Below, piece by piece: positions 8,884 to 15,559 of a stretch of DNA of 64,000 nt; positions within the stretch are counted from its first letter, which is position 1, and every line of letters starts with the position of its first letter. This DNA is from JB111 sp049856175. Its GTDB lineage: Bacteria; Actinomycetota; Actinomycetes; Actinomycetales; Actinomycetaceae. Where the stretch lies: assembly GCF_049856175.1 (NCBI RefSeq), contig NZ_JBNDNA010000006.1:146195-210194 (forward strand). Direction: 5' to 3'. Below the pieces are notes generated by a model. That model was not told where the DNA came from, did not search any database, and saw nothing but the letters and a program-made list of their open reading frames with translations. The position numbers and the translations under genes are program-made.

Positions 8884-9792
8884 TCAGGCCGGGAGGTACC
8901 CCTCCGCCTCGAGGGTGGCGCGCAGCTCGGCGACCTCCGCCTCGGTCGCGCCGACGAGCGGGAGGCGCACGGTGGGGTGCGGGATGCGCCCCCGCAGGTG
9001 GCTGGCGTGCTTCGACATGACGGCGCCCTGGCCGGTGCCCATGATCGCCGCGACGAGCGGCTTGACCCGGTGGGCGACGGCGCGCGCGCCCGGCAGGTCG
9101 CCGGCGTCGACCTCGCGGACCATCTCGACGTACTTCGCGGCGGCCACGTGGCCGACCACGGAGACGACCCCGGACGCCCCGTGGGCGAGCCACGCGAAGT
9201 TGAGCGCGTCGTCGCCGGAGTAGTACTCCAGCCCGGTGCGGGACATCGTCTCGAAGCCGGCCGGCACGTCGCCGGTGGCGTCCTTCACCGCGAGGATCTG
9301 CTCGTGCGCGGCGAGCCGGTCGAGGGTCTCCGGCTCGAGGCGCACGCCGGTGCGGCCGGGGATGTCGTAGACCATCACCGGCAGGTCGGTCGCCTCGGTC
9401 ACGGCCACGATGTGCTGGTAGACGCCCTCCTGCGAGGGGCGGTTGTAGTACGGCGCGACGACGAGCAGGCCCTTGGCGCCGGAGCGCGCGGCGCCCTCGG
9501 CGATGCGTACCGCGTGCGCGGTGTCGTTCGAGCCGGCGCCGCCGATGATCATCACCCTGTCCCCGACGGCCTCCGTGACCGCCCGGACGAGCGCGTCCTT
9601 CTCGGGCTGGTGCGTCGTGGGCGACTCGCCCGTGGTGCCGTTGAGCACGAGGGCGTCGCACCCGTCCTCGACGAGGGCGACCGCGAGCGAGACGGCCGCG
9701 TCGACGTCGAGCTCGCCGTCGGGCGTGAACGGGGTCGCCATGGCGACGGACACCGAGCCGAAGCTGCGCGAGGGGTGGTAGGGCATCGTCAT
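8884..9792 (-). CDS. dapA: 4-hydroxy-tetrahydrodipicolinate synthase
   Basis: A 302-residue enzyme that condenses pyruvate with aspartate semialdehyde, the first committed step to lysine and diaminopimelate. Active-site features are present: TT in NGTTGES (53-54), Tyr in PYYNRP (115-116), Tyr142, Arg147 in PGRTG, and the Schiff-base Lys170 in AVKDATGD. Length is normal. The ATG at 9792 lies six bases after a -10 TACCGT (9804-9799), predicting a leaderless mRNA. dapB lies 2.5 kb away on the same strand, with an efflux pump and a GNAT gene inserted between them. No thyX, which is often found between dapB and dapA in relatives, is present. Confidence 0.97.
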   Translation of the reverse strand: MTMPYHPSRSFGSVSVAMATPFTPDGELDVDAAVSLAVALVEDGCDALVLNGTTGESPTTHQPEKDALVRAVTEAVGDRVMIIGGAGSNDTAHAVRIAEGAARSGAKGLLVVAPYYNRPSQEGVYQHIVAVTEATDLPVMVYDIPGRTGVRLEPETLDRLAAHEQILAVKDATGDVPAGFETMSRTGLEYYSGDDALNFAWLAHGASGVVSVVGHVAAAKYVEMVREVDAGDLPGARAVAHRVKPLVAAIMGTGQGAVMSKHASHLRGRIPHPTVRLPLVGATEAEVAELRATLEAEGYLPA

Positions 9793-9918
9793 GCTGGAAC
9801 GGTACCCGCGGCGGTACCCGGACGGCGGGAGCGCCGGGCTGAGCGCCGGGGCCCGATCTCACCGGCGACCACCGTCCGGCAGCCGCGCCGGCACGTTCGT
9901 GCTGATAACTTGGCCGAC

Positions 9919-9972
9919 GTGACAGCAGCTTCCGCGGCCTCCTGCGCCGCTGTGACCAGGACGTCCCGCTAG
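9919..9972 (+). CDS. Possible 17-residue leader peptide upstream of the efflux pump
   Basis: GTG 9919 to TAG 9970-9972 reads MTAASAASCAAVTRTSR. A -10 hexamer TAACTT (9906-9911) ends seven bases before the GTG, so this may be a leaderless mini-ORF, the arrangement seen at many genes here. Its last codons and stop lie inside an 11-bp hairpin (9959-9985) and it precedes a drug pump gene by about 105 bases. This suggests ribosome-position-dependent control. There is no homology evidence, so coding is inferred from layout alone. Confidence 0.45.
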   Translation: MTAASAASCAAVTRTSR

Positions 9973-10008
9973 CGGCGGGACGTCCCACCTCCTTACCTCG
10001 AGACGTCC
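9959..10008 (+). promoter_or_regulatory. Putative attenuator: three copies of GACGTCC able to pair alternatively
   Basis: GGACGTCC occurs at 9959-9966 and 9978-9985, and AGACGTCC at 10001-10008. The first two form an 11-bp stem (GGACGTCCCGC/GCGGGACGTCC, 5-base loop); because the core is self-complementary, copies 2 and 3 could pair instead. CACCTCCTTACC (9986-9997), an anti-Shine-Dalgarno-like stretch, could mask the pump's GGAG at 10068-10071. No U-tract follows, so termination by this hairpin is not certain. Confidence 0.45.
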
Positions 10009-10077
10009 AGCCGCTTCGTGATCAGACCGGAGCGGCACCTTCGTGCTGCTCGCACCCCCTGAGCAACGGAGTACCTG

Positions 10078-11496
10078 GTGACGTCACCACTTCCACCTTC
10101 ACGCGGGCACGGCCCGTCCCCGGCACGCGCCTGGCTCGTCCTGTGCGCGATGTCGATGCTGCAGTTCTTCATCGCGGTCGACGTGACCGTGGTCAACATC
10201 GCACTGCCGTCGATCGGCGACGAGTTCGGTGTCGACGCTCGTGCCCTGACCTGGGTCGTGGTCGGATACACGGTCACCGGCGGCGGCCTGCTGATGCTGG
10301 GTGGCCGGCTCGGCGACCTGCTGGGCCGACGCCGCACGCTGCTGGCGGGCACGACCCTCTTCGGTGCCGCCTCGCTGCTGGCGGGGCTGGCCCCGTCCTT
10401 CGGGTGGCTGGTCGGCGCGCGCCTGCTCCAGGGCGCCGGCGAGGCGATCGCCCTTCCGGCGGCGATGGCCACCATCGTGCTGATGTTCCCCGAGGGGCCG
10501 CGCAGGTCGCGTGCGCTGAGCGTGTGGGCAGCCGTCGCCAGCTGCGGCCTCGTGCTCGGCCTCGTCCTGTCCGGGATCATCACCGCCCAGCTGGGCTGGC
10601 GGTGGGTCTTCCTCGTCTCGGTGCCCTTCATCCTCGTGGTGCTGGTGGCCGCGCTCGGCCTGGTCGAGCGCGACCGTCCCGTGTCCCGCGGCGCCGGGTC
10701 GATGGACGTCCCCGGGGCCGTGCTCCTGACCGCCGGCCCCTTGCTGTTCACCCTGGGGGTGATCGAGGCGGGCGAGCCCGGTGCACCCGCGTGGGTCGCT
10801 CCGGCAGCCCTGGTCGGGGCGGTGCTGGCCGGTCTCGCGTTCGTGCGGGTCGAGATGCGTTCGCCCGACCCTCTGCTGCCGCTGTCGTTCTTCGCCCACC
10901 GCGGCCGTGTGGCAGCGAACCTGACCACGATGCTGCTCAGCGGTGCGTTGTCGACCTCGTTCCTGCTGTTCACGTTCTATCTGCAGGACCGACTCGGCAT
11001 CGGGCCCCTGGGCGCCGGCCTGACGATGCTCCCGCTGGCGGTCGCGCTCATCGTCTTCGCCACGCTCGTGCCCCGGCTGCTGGGCAGGTGGGGAGCGCGC
11101 GCCTGCGTGCTGGCCGGCCTCGGCCTGACCGCGGCCGCGATGGTCGTGATCGCCACGGTGGCGGCGGTTGATGCCGGTGCGGCGCCGACGGTCCTGGCGA
11201 TGCTGCCGATCGCCGCGGGCATGGGCCTCGGCCTCGTGGGCCTGCAGTACGTCGCGGTCAGCGGCGTGACCGACGACGACGCAGGGACAGCCTCTGGAGT
11301 GCAGCGTGCGGCCGACCAGCTCGGCGGCTCCGCCGGCGTGGCGGTCTTCGTGGGCATCGGATTCGCGCCCGCGCTGCACGGCGGCGACCCGTTCGTGGTC
11401 GCCACAGCGCTGGCCGGGCTCGGCCTCCTGGTCGGCGCGCTGGTCGCCTGGCGGATGCCCGGACCTGCCACGGCCGTGCCGGCGCAGGAGGGGTGA
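10078..11496 (+). CDS. DHA2-family (14-TM) MFS drug efflux transporter
   Basis: A 472-residue proton-driven exporter of the EmrB/QacA group. Hydrophobic segments number about fourteen. Motif D1-like DVTVVNIALPSIGDEFG follows the first helix, motif A is GGRLGDLLGRRRTLLAG, and motif C-like residues follow in the fifth helix region. The GTG at 10078 has GGAG at 10068-10071 as ribosome site and lies within the palindrome GGTGACGTCACC. A leader mini-ORF and possible attenuator precede it, suggesting induction by an antibiotic that stalls ribosomes. Its GC and codon use are like the neighbours. A GNAT gene follows by 24 bases. Confidence 0.93.
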   Translation: MTSPLPPSRGHGPSPARAWLVLCAMSMLQFFIAVDVTVVNIALPSIGDEFGVDARALTWVVVGYTVTGGGLLMLGGRLGDLLGRRRTLLAGTTLFGAASLLAGLAPSFGWLVGARLLQGAGEAIALPAAMATIVLMFPEGPRRSRALSVWAAVASCGLVLGLVLSGIITAQLGWRWVFLVSVPFILVVLVAALGLVERDRPVSRGAGSMDVPGAVLLTAGPLLFTLGVIEAGEPGAPAWVAPAALVGAVLAGLAFVRVEMRSPDPLLPLSFFAHRGRVAANLTTMLLSGALSTSFLLFTFYLQDRLGIGPLGAGLTMLPLAVALIVFATLVPRLLGRWGARACVLAGLGLTAAAMVVIATVAAVDAGAAPTVLAMLPIAAGMGLGLVGLQYVAVSGVTDDDAGTASGVQRAADQLGGSAGVAVFVGIGFAPALHGGDPFVVATALAGLGLLVGALVAWRMPGPATAVPAQEG

Positions 11497-11520
11497 CGCG
11501 TGACCTCATAGGGTGGTTCG

Positions 11521-12255
11521 GTGAGCGACCACCACGACGACGTCCTGTCCTCCCTCGCGGCGGGCCGCACGCCCGAGGGGCTGCCGACGACCTCCCGCGG
11601 CGGGCCCGACGTGTCGGTACGGCCGACGATCCCCGCCGACGCCGACGACCTCGGCGCCATCCACACCACCACCATGCGGGCGGCCCTGGCGGCGGGGGCC
11701 GGGATCGCGGCCGACGACGAGGCGCTGTCCGTCATCGACCCCGGCGACCTGGCACTGGCCTGGGCGAACGCCGCCGCCGTGACCGAGCGCGGTCACCACG
11801 TGCTCACGGCTCTCGATGGCAAGGACGTCGTCGGGCTGGCGGCGATCGCCCCGGCCGCCCCGGCGACGCAGGACGAGGCCGAGCAGGCGGCGCAGGCTGG
11901 CGACGCTGCGCAGGCGGGAGACGCGGCGCAGGCGGCACAGGCGACACAGGCCGACGAGGCGCCGTCCGAGGCACTTCTGGCGGCGCGGCGCGGGACCCTG
12001 CTCGAGATCCTCGCCCTGGAGATCAGCCCAGGCGCCGAGCGGGTGGGGCACGGGTCCAGGCTCCTGGCGGCGTGCGCGGACCTCGCGCGGGACTCGGGCG
12101 CGACCGCGTTGTCGATCTGGGTGGTGCGCGGCGACGATCCTCGGCAGCGGTTCCTCGACGCCGCGGGCTTCGCGCCGACGGGCCGTCGCAGGGAGATCCC
12201 GGTCGGTTCCGCCGAGGCGGTCCAGGACGAGTGGTGGGCGACCCTCGGCAGCTGA
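11521..12255 (+). CDS. GNAT-family N-acetyltransferase
   Basis: A 244-residue acetyl-CoA-dependent acyltransferase of unknown substrate. The fold begins after about 30 residues (VRPTIPADADDLGAIH) and the acetyl-CoA loop is ERVGHGSRLL near residue 180, followed by an RFLDAAGF-type C-terminal motif. Between strands is an unusual low-complexity insert (about residues 119-148) made of QAGDAAQAGDAAQAAQATQ-type repeats. The start is GTG 11521; TAGGGT (11509-11514) ends six bases before it, predicting a separate leaderless mRNA although the pump gene ends only 24 bases upstream. It converges on dapB. Confidence 0.87.
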   Translation: MSDHHDDVLSSLAAGRTPEGLPTTSRGGPDVSVRPTIPADADDLGAIHTTTMRAALAAGAGIAADDEALSVIDPGDLALAWANAAAVTERGHHVLTALDGKDVVGLAAIAPAAPATQDEAEQAAQAGDAAQAGDAAQAAQATQADEAPSEALLAARRGTLLEILALEISPGAERVGHGSRLLAACADLARDSGATALSIWVVRGDDPRQRFLDAAGFAPTGRRREIPVGSAEAVQDEWWATLGS

Positions 12256-12297
12256 GTCAGCAGCGGTCGTGGGCCGCGCACCCGGCGCGCCACCCGC

Positions 12298-13080
12298 TCA
12301 CACGTCGAGCAGCGCGTCCAGCCCCCGGGTCAGCCCCGGCCGGCCGCCGATCTGCCGCGCGGCCAGCAGCACGCCGGGCATGAAGCTCGCCCGGTCGAAC
12401 GAGTCGGTACGGATCGTCAGCTGCTCACCGGGGTTCCCCAGGAGGACCTCCTCGTGCGCGATGAGGCCCCGCAGCCGCACGGCGTGCACGTGCACGCCGT
12501 CGACGTTCGCGCCGCGCGCCCCGTCGGGGTCGGTCTCGGTGGCATCCGGGGAGTCCGCGAGCCCCGCCTCCCTGCGCGCCGCCGCGATCCCGCGCGCGGT
12601 GCTCAGTGCCGTCCCCGACGGCGCGTCGACCTTGTCGGGGTGGTGCAGCTCGACGACCTCGACGGACTCGAAGTACGCAGCGGCCTGCCGGGCGAAGGAC
12701 ATCGCCAGCACGGCGGACAGTGCGAAGTTCGGGGCGACGAGGACGCCCAGCGGCTCCTCCCCCGCGTCCGCACGCCGCTCGTTGACCTCGCTCACGTAGG
12801 TCTCGAGCTCGGCCAACGCCTCGTCGGTCCACCCGGTGGTCCCGACGACGGCGCTCGCTCCTGCGTCGAGGATCGCCCGGACGTTGTCCCGGCTCGCGCT
12901 CGGCACGGCGAACTCCACGGCGACCGAGGCGCCCGCCTCGCGCACGCCGGCCGCGACGTCGTCGCCGGCGTCCAGCTCGGCCACGAGCTCGAGGTCCTCC
13001 GCGGCGCGCACGGCGCCGACCACCTGCTGTCCCATGCGGCCCGCCGCCCCGACGACCGCCACCCGGATCGATTCACTCAT
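12298..13080 (-). CDS. dapB: 4-hydroxy-tetrahydrodipicolinate reductase
   Basis: A 260-residue NAD(P)H-dependent reductase, second step of the diaminopimelate/lysine branch after dapA. The nucleotide-binding motif VVGAAGRMGQQV is at the N-terminus and the catalytic motif ELHHPDKVDAPSGTA (His146, His147, Lys150) is intact, as is the C-terminal RTDSFDRASFMPGVLLAA. The ATG at 13080 is preceded by a -10 TATCGT seven bases upstream (13093-13088), suggesting a leaderless mRNA. It lies between an OsmC-like gene and the pump/GNAT insertion that separates it from dapA. Confidence 0.97.
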   Translation of the reverse strand: MSESIRVAVVGAAGRMGQQVVGAVRAAEDLELVAELDAGDDVAAGVREAGASVAVEFAVPSASRDNVRAILDAGASAVVGTTGWTDEALAELETYVSEVNERRADAGEEPLGVLVAPNFALSAVLAMSFARQAAAYFESVEVVELHHPDKVDAPSGTALSTARGIAAARREAGLADSPDATETDPDGARGANVDGVHVHAVRLRGLIAHEEVLLGNPGEQLTIRTDSFDRASFMPGVLLAARQIGGRPGLTRGLDALLDV

Positions 13081-13123
13081 GCGCGCCACGATACGAGTCG
13101 CGCGGTCATCGAGGGCAGGTTGC

Positions 13124-13621
13124 TCATGCCGCGGTGACGAACCAGTCCTCGTTGATCGTGAGGTTCGCGGCGCGGAAGAGCCCGAGCGCCGGGCAGCGCC
13201 GGCTCGAGGCGTCCTTGAGCTCCTCGACCTGTGCCTCGGTCGCGGAGGTCGTGAGCCGCACGGTGACGTCGAGAACCTGGATGTTCGGGGGCACGTCGGC
13301 GGTGCCGAGGAACCCGCGGGTGCCGAGGTGACCGTCGACGTCGATCTCGAGGGACTCGAAGGCGATCCCCAACTCGCCGGCCACGACCTCGACGACGACG
13401 GCGAGGCAGCCGGCCGTGCCGCCGACGAACAGGTCCATCGGCGACGGCGCGAGGTCCGTGCCACCGATCGCCTCGGGCTCGCCCGTGGCGTACTCGAAGT
13501 GCCGCGACGTGAGGTCGGTGTGCACGTTGCCGCGCCAGATGCCGCGGGCCGCGGGCACGGACTCGTGGCTCGCGGGGATCGTGGGGATCGTGGGGGCCTG
13601 GGCGTCGATCGTCGTGGTCAT
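13124..13621 (-). CDS. OsmC/Ohr-family peroxiredoxin-like protein
   Basis: A 165-residue protein of the OsmC fold, which reduces organic hydroperoxides using two cysteines. The conserved block GTDLAPSPMDLFVGGTAGCLA (about residues 55-75) carries the first cysteine and RRCPALGLF near residue 145 carries the second, so both redox residues are present. It may act on lipid hydroperoxides, but it is nearer the general OsmC-like group than classical Ohr. The ATG at 13621 has a GGAGA site six bases upstream, preferred over ATG 13639. It stands alone between M16 peptidase and dapB genes. The 170-bp gap upstream (13622-13791) shows nothing I recognise. Confidence 0.87.
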   Translation of the reverse strand: MTTTIDAQAPTIPTIPASHESVPAARGIWRGNVHTDLTSRHFEYATGEPEAIGGTDLAPSPMDLFVGGTAGCLAVVVEVVAGELGIAFESLEIDVDGHLGTRGFLGTADVPPNIQVLDVTVRLTTSATEAQVEELKDASSRRCPALGLFRAANLTINEDWFVTAA

Positions 13622-13791
13622 GCTGTCTCCTCGAAGCATCTCTCCCGGGCCGGTCGGCCTGGATGACCACCACGATCGCGAGGCCGGGCGGGACCCCGCC
13701 CGGCTGCTCCGGAACGTCCCACGATCTGGACGAGGGTGGGCCGGTGGAGCGAGCGCGGGCGTGAGGTCTGGCCGGGGCCGGCGCCGGGGCG

Positions 13792-15309
13792 CTAGCCGAG
13801 GAGCCCGTCCGCGGCATCGGGGGCGACCGGTCCCACGACCGTGGCCGCACGGTCGCCGGCGGCGATGAAGGCGGCCATGTCCGCCACGTCCCTCGCGGTC
13901 ACGGCGTCGATGAGCTCGATGGTCGCGTCGATGGAGGTGAGTTCGCCGCGCACGATCTCGGCGTTGCCCAGGCGGGACATGCGCGCCCCGCTGTCCTCGA
14001 GCCCGAGCACGATCCCTCCGCGCAGCTGGCCCTTGGCACGCGCGAGCTCGGCCTCGGCGGGGCCGTCACCCGCGAGGTCGGCGAGCGTCCCGGCCAGCAG
14101 CCTGGCCACCTCGGGGACGGCGTCGGGCGCGCAGCCCGCGTACAGGCCCGCGTAGCCGGCCTCGGCGTACGAGGTCGACCACGCGTACGTGCTGTAGGCC
14201 AGGCCGCGGCGCTCGCGCACCTCCTGGAACAGGCGCGAGCTCATGCCGCCGCCGAGGATCGTCGTCGCGAGCGCCAGGGCCCACCGGCGCGGGTCGCCCG
14301 CGCGCAGGGCGGGTGCACCGATGACGACGTGCGCCTGCTCGGTGGCTCGCACGACCGTGACGGCACGCGGCTGCCCGGTCGGCTCCGACCCGGCCCGTTC
14401 CGACCCGGCATCGGACGTCACGGGCCGGCCGCGCGTCGGGTCGTGCGCGCTGCGTCGCGGCGCGGGCGCGGCCGACGCGTCGAGCTCCCAGCCGCCACGC
14501 CCGAGCAGCTCGGTGAGCCGCTCGCACAGCTCGTCGTGGTCGAGCGACCCGGCGGCCGTGAGCACGAGCTCGTCGCTGCGGTAGTAGGAGCGGTAGTGCT
14601 CGGCGACGACGTCCCGGGGCAGCGCTCGCACCGACTCCGGTGTGCCGCCGACGGGGCGGCCCAGCGGGTGCCCGCCGAGGACCGCGGTGGCGAACCGCTC
14701 GTGGGCGACGTCCTGCGCGTCGTCCTCGGCGGCCGCGAGCTCGTCGAGGATGACGCCGCGCTCGTTCTCGAGCTCGTCGGCGTCGAGCGTGGCCGAGGTG
14801 ATCATGTCGGTGATGACGTCGAGCGCGAGGGGTGCGTCGTCGTCGAGGACGCGCGCGTGGTAGCAGGTGGACTCCTGGCCGGTCGCCGCGTTGGACTCCC
14901 CGCCGACGGCGTCGAACGCCTCGGCGATGTCCAGCGCGCTGCGCCGCGCGGTCCCCTTGAACAGCAGGTGCTCCAGCACGTGCGTGGAGCCGAGGTGCCC
15001 GCCGGTCTCGTCCCTCGCCCCGACGGCGATCCACGCACCGAGCGCCACCGAGCGCTGGCCGGGGACCTGCTCGGTGAGGACGCGCACGCCGCCGGGCAGG
15101 ACGGAGCGCCGGGCGAGCGTGCCGCCGGCCTCCCAGCTCAGTTCGGTGCCCGGTGAGCCGGCCGGGGCGACGACGAGCGGCCGGGTCCCGCCGTCGCGTC
15201 CGCCGTCGACGCCGGATCCGCGGTCGGTCGTGGGCGCGGGGCCGGACGAGCGGTGGTCGGGGCGGGCGCCGGGCGTGCCGTCGGTGGTGATGCGGGGGTC
15301 GTGGGGCAT
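13792..15309 (-). CDS. M16B-family zinc metallopeptidase
   Basis: A 505-residue processing-peptidase-like protein with the inverted zinc motif HVLEH at residues 110-114 and a downstream Glu in NERGVILDELAAAEDD. The C-terminal half holds the second, inactive M16 lobe with the GGGMSSRLFQEVRERRGLAYSTYAW motif. A 60-residue Ser/Gly/Pro-rich N-terminal extension is longer than usual. Its position next to pnp and rpsO is a conserved actinobacterial and firmicute arrangement. The ATG at 15309 lies six bases after -10 TACGAT (15321-15316). The substrate is unknown. Confidence 0.93.
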   Translation of the reverse strand: MPHDPRITTDGTPGARPDHRSSGPAPTTDRGSGVDGGRDGGTRPLVVAPAGSPGTELSWEAGGTLARRSVLPGGVRVLTEQVPGQRSVALGAWIAVGARDETGGHLGSTHVLEHLLFKGTARRSALDIAEAFDAVGGESNAATGQESTCYHARVLDDDAPLALDVITDMITSATLDADELENERGVILDELAAAEDDAQDVAHERFATAVLGGHPLGRPVGGTPESVRALPRDVVAEHYRSYYRSDELVLTAAGSLDHDELCERLTELLGRGGWELDASAAPAPRRSAHDPTRGRPVTSDAGSERAGSEPTGQPRAVTVVRATEQAHVVIGAPALRAGDPRRWALALATTILGGGMSSRLFQEVRERRGLAYSTYAWSTSYAEAGYAGLYAGCAPDAVPEVARLLAGTLADLAGDGPAEAELARAKGQLRGGIVLGLEDSGARMSRLGNAEIVRGELTSIDATIELIDAVTARDVADMAAFIAAGDRAATVVGPVAPDAADGLLG

Positions 15310-15382
15310 CGATCAATCGTAGGCCGCGGCGCCGGCGCCCGGTCCCCCGTCGACGGAGCCGGGCCCTCCCGCCCGGTCCACG

Positions 15383-15434
15383 CACGACGACGGGGGCCGG
15401 GCCCTGAGGGGCCCGACCCCCGTCGGTGGTCGTG
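15383..15434 (-). terminator. Strong terminator hairpin downstream of pnp
   Basis: Long stem with arms 15383-15404 and 15409-15434 around a TGAG loop; the inner part CGGGGGCCGGGCCC pairs with GGGCCCGACCCCCG. It lies between the pnp stop and the M16 gene and would end the rpsO-pnp transcript. Typical of GC-rich genomes, no long U-run follows. Confidence 0.7.
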
Positions 15435-15457
15435 TCACGCGGTGCCGGTGGCCGACG

Positions 15458-15559
15458 CGCTCACTCGTGAAGCAGAACCGCGCTCACTCGCCAGGCAGAA
15501 TCCCGCTCACTCGCGAAGCAGAATCCCGCTCACTCGTGAGACAGAATCCCGCTCACTCG
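15458..15559. repeat. 23-bp tandem repeat at the pnp 3' end (CGCTCACTCG family)
   Basis: CGCTCACTCG starts at 15458, 15481, 15504, 15527 and 15550, an exact 23-bp period; the spacer is a variant of TGAAGCAGAATCC. The last copy includes the pnp stop codon (15553-15555). The same 23-bp family is found at 39209-39284 and 49214-49259, also at gene ends. Confidence 0.85.

Noticed and set aside
10028..10078. Riboswitch upstream of the efflux pump
   Set aside because: I see no conserved aptamer core; the pairing pattern fits attenuation by a leader peptide better.
15458..15559. CRISPR array
   Set aside because: Units are contiguous 23-bp copies with degenerate spacers of 13 bp, no cas genes, and the unit includes the pnp stop codon.
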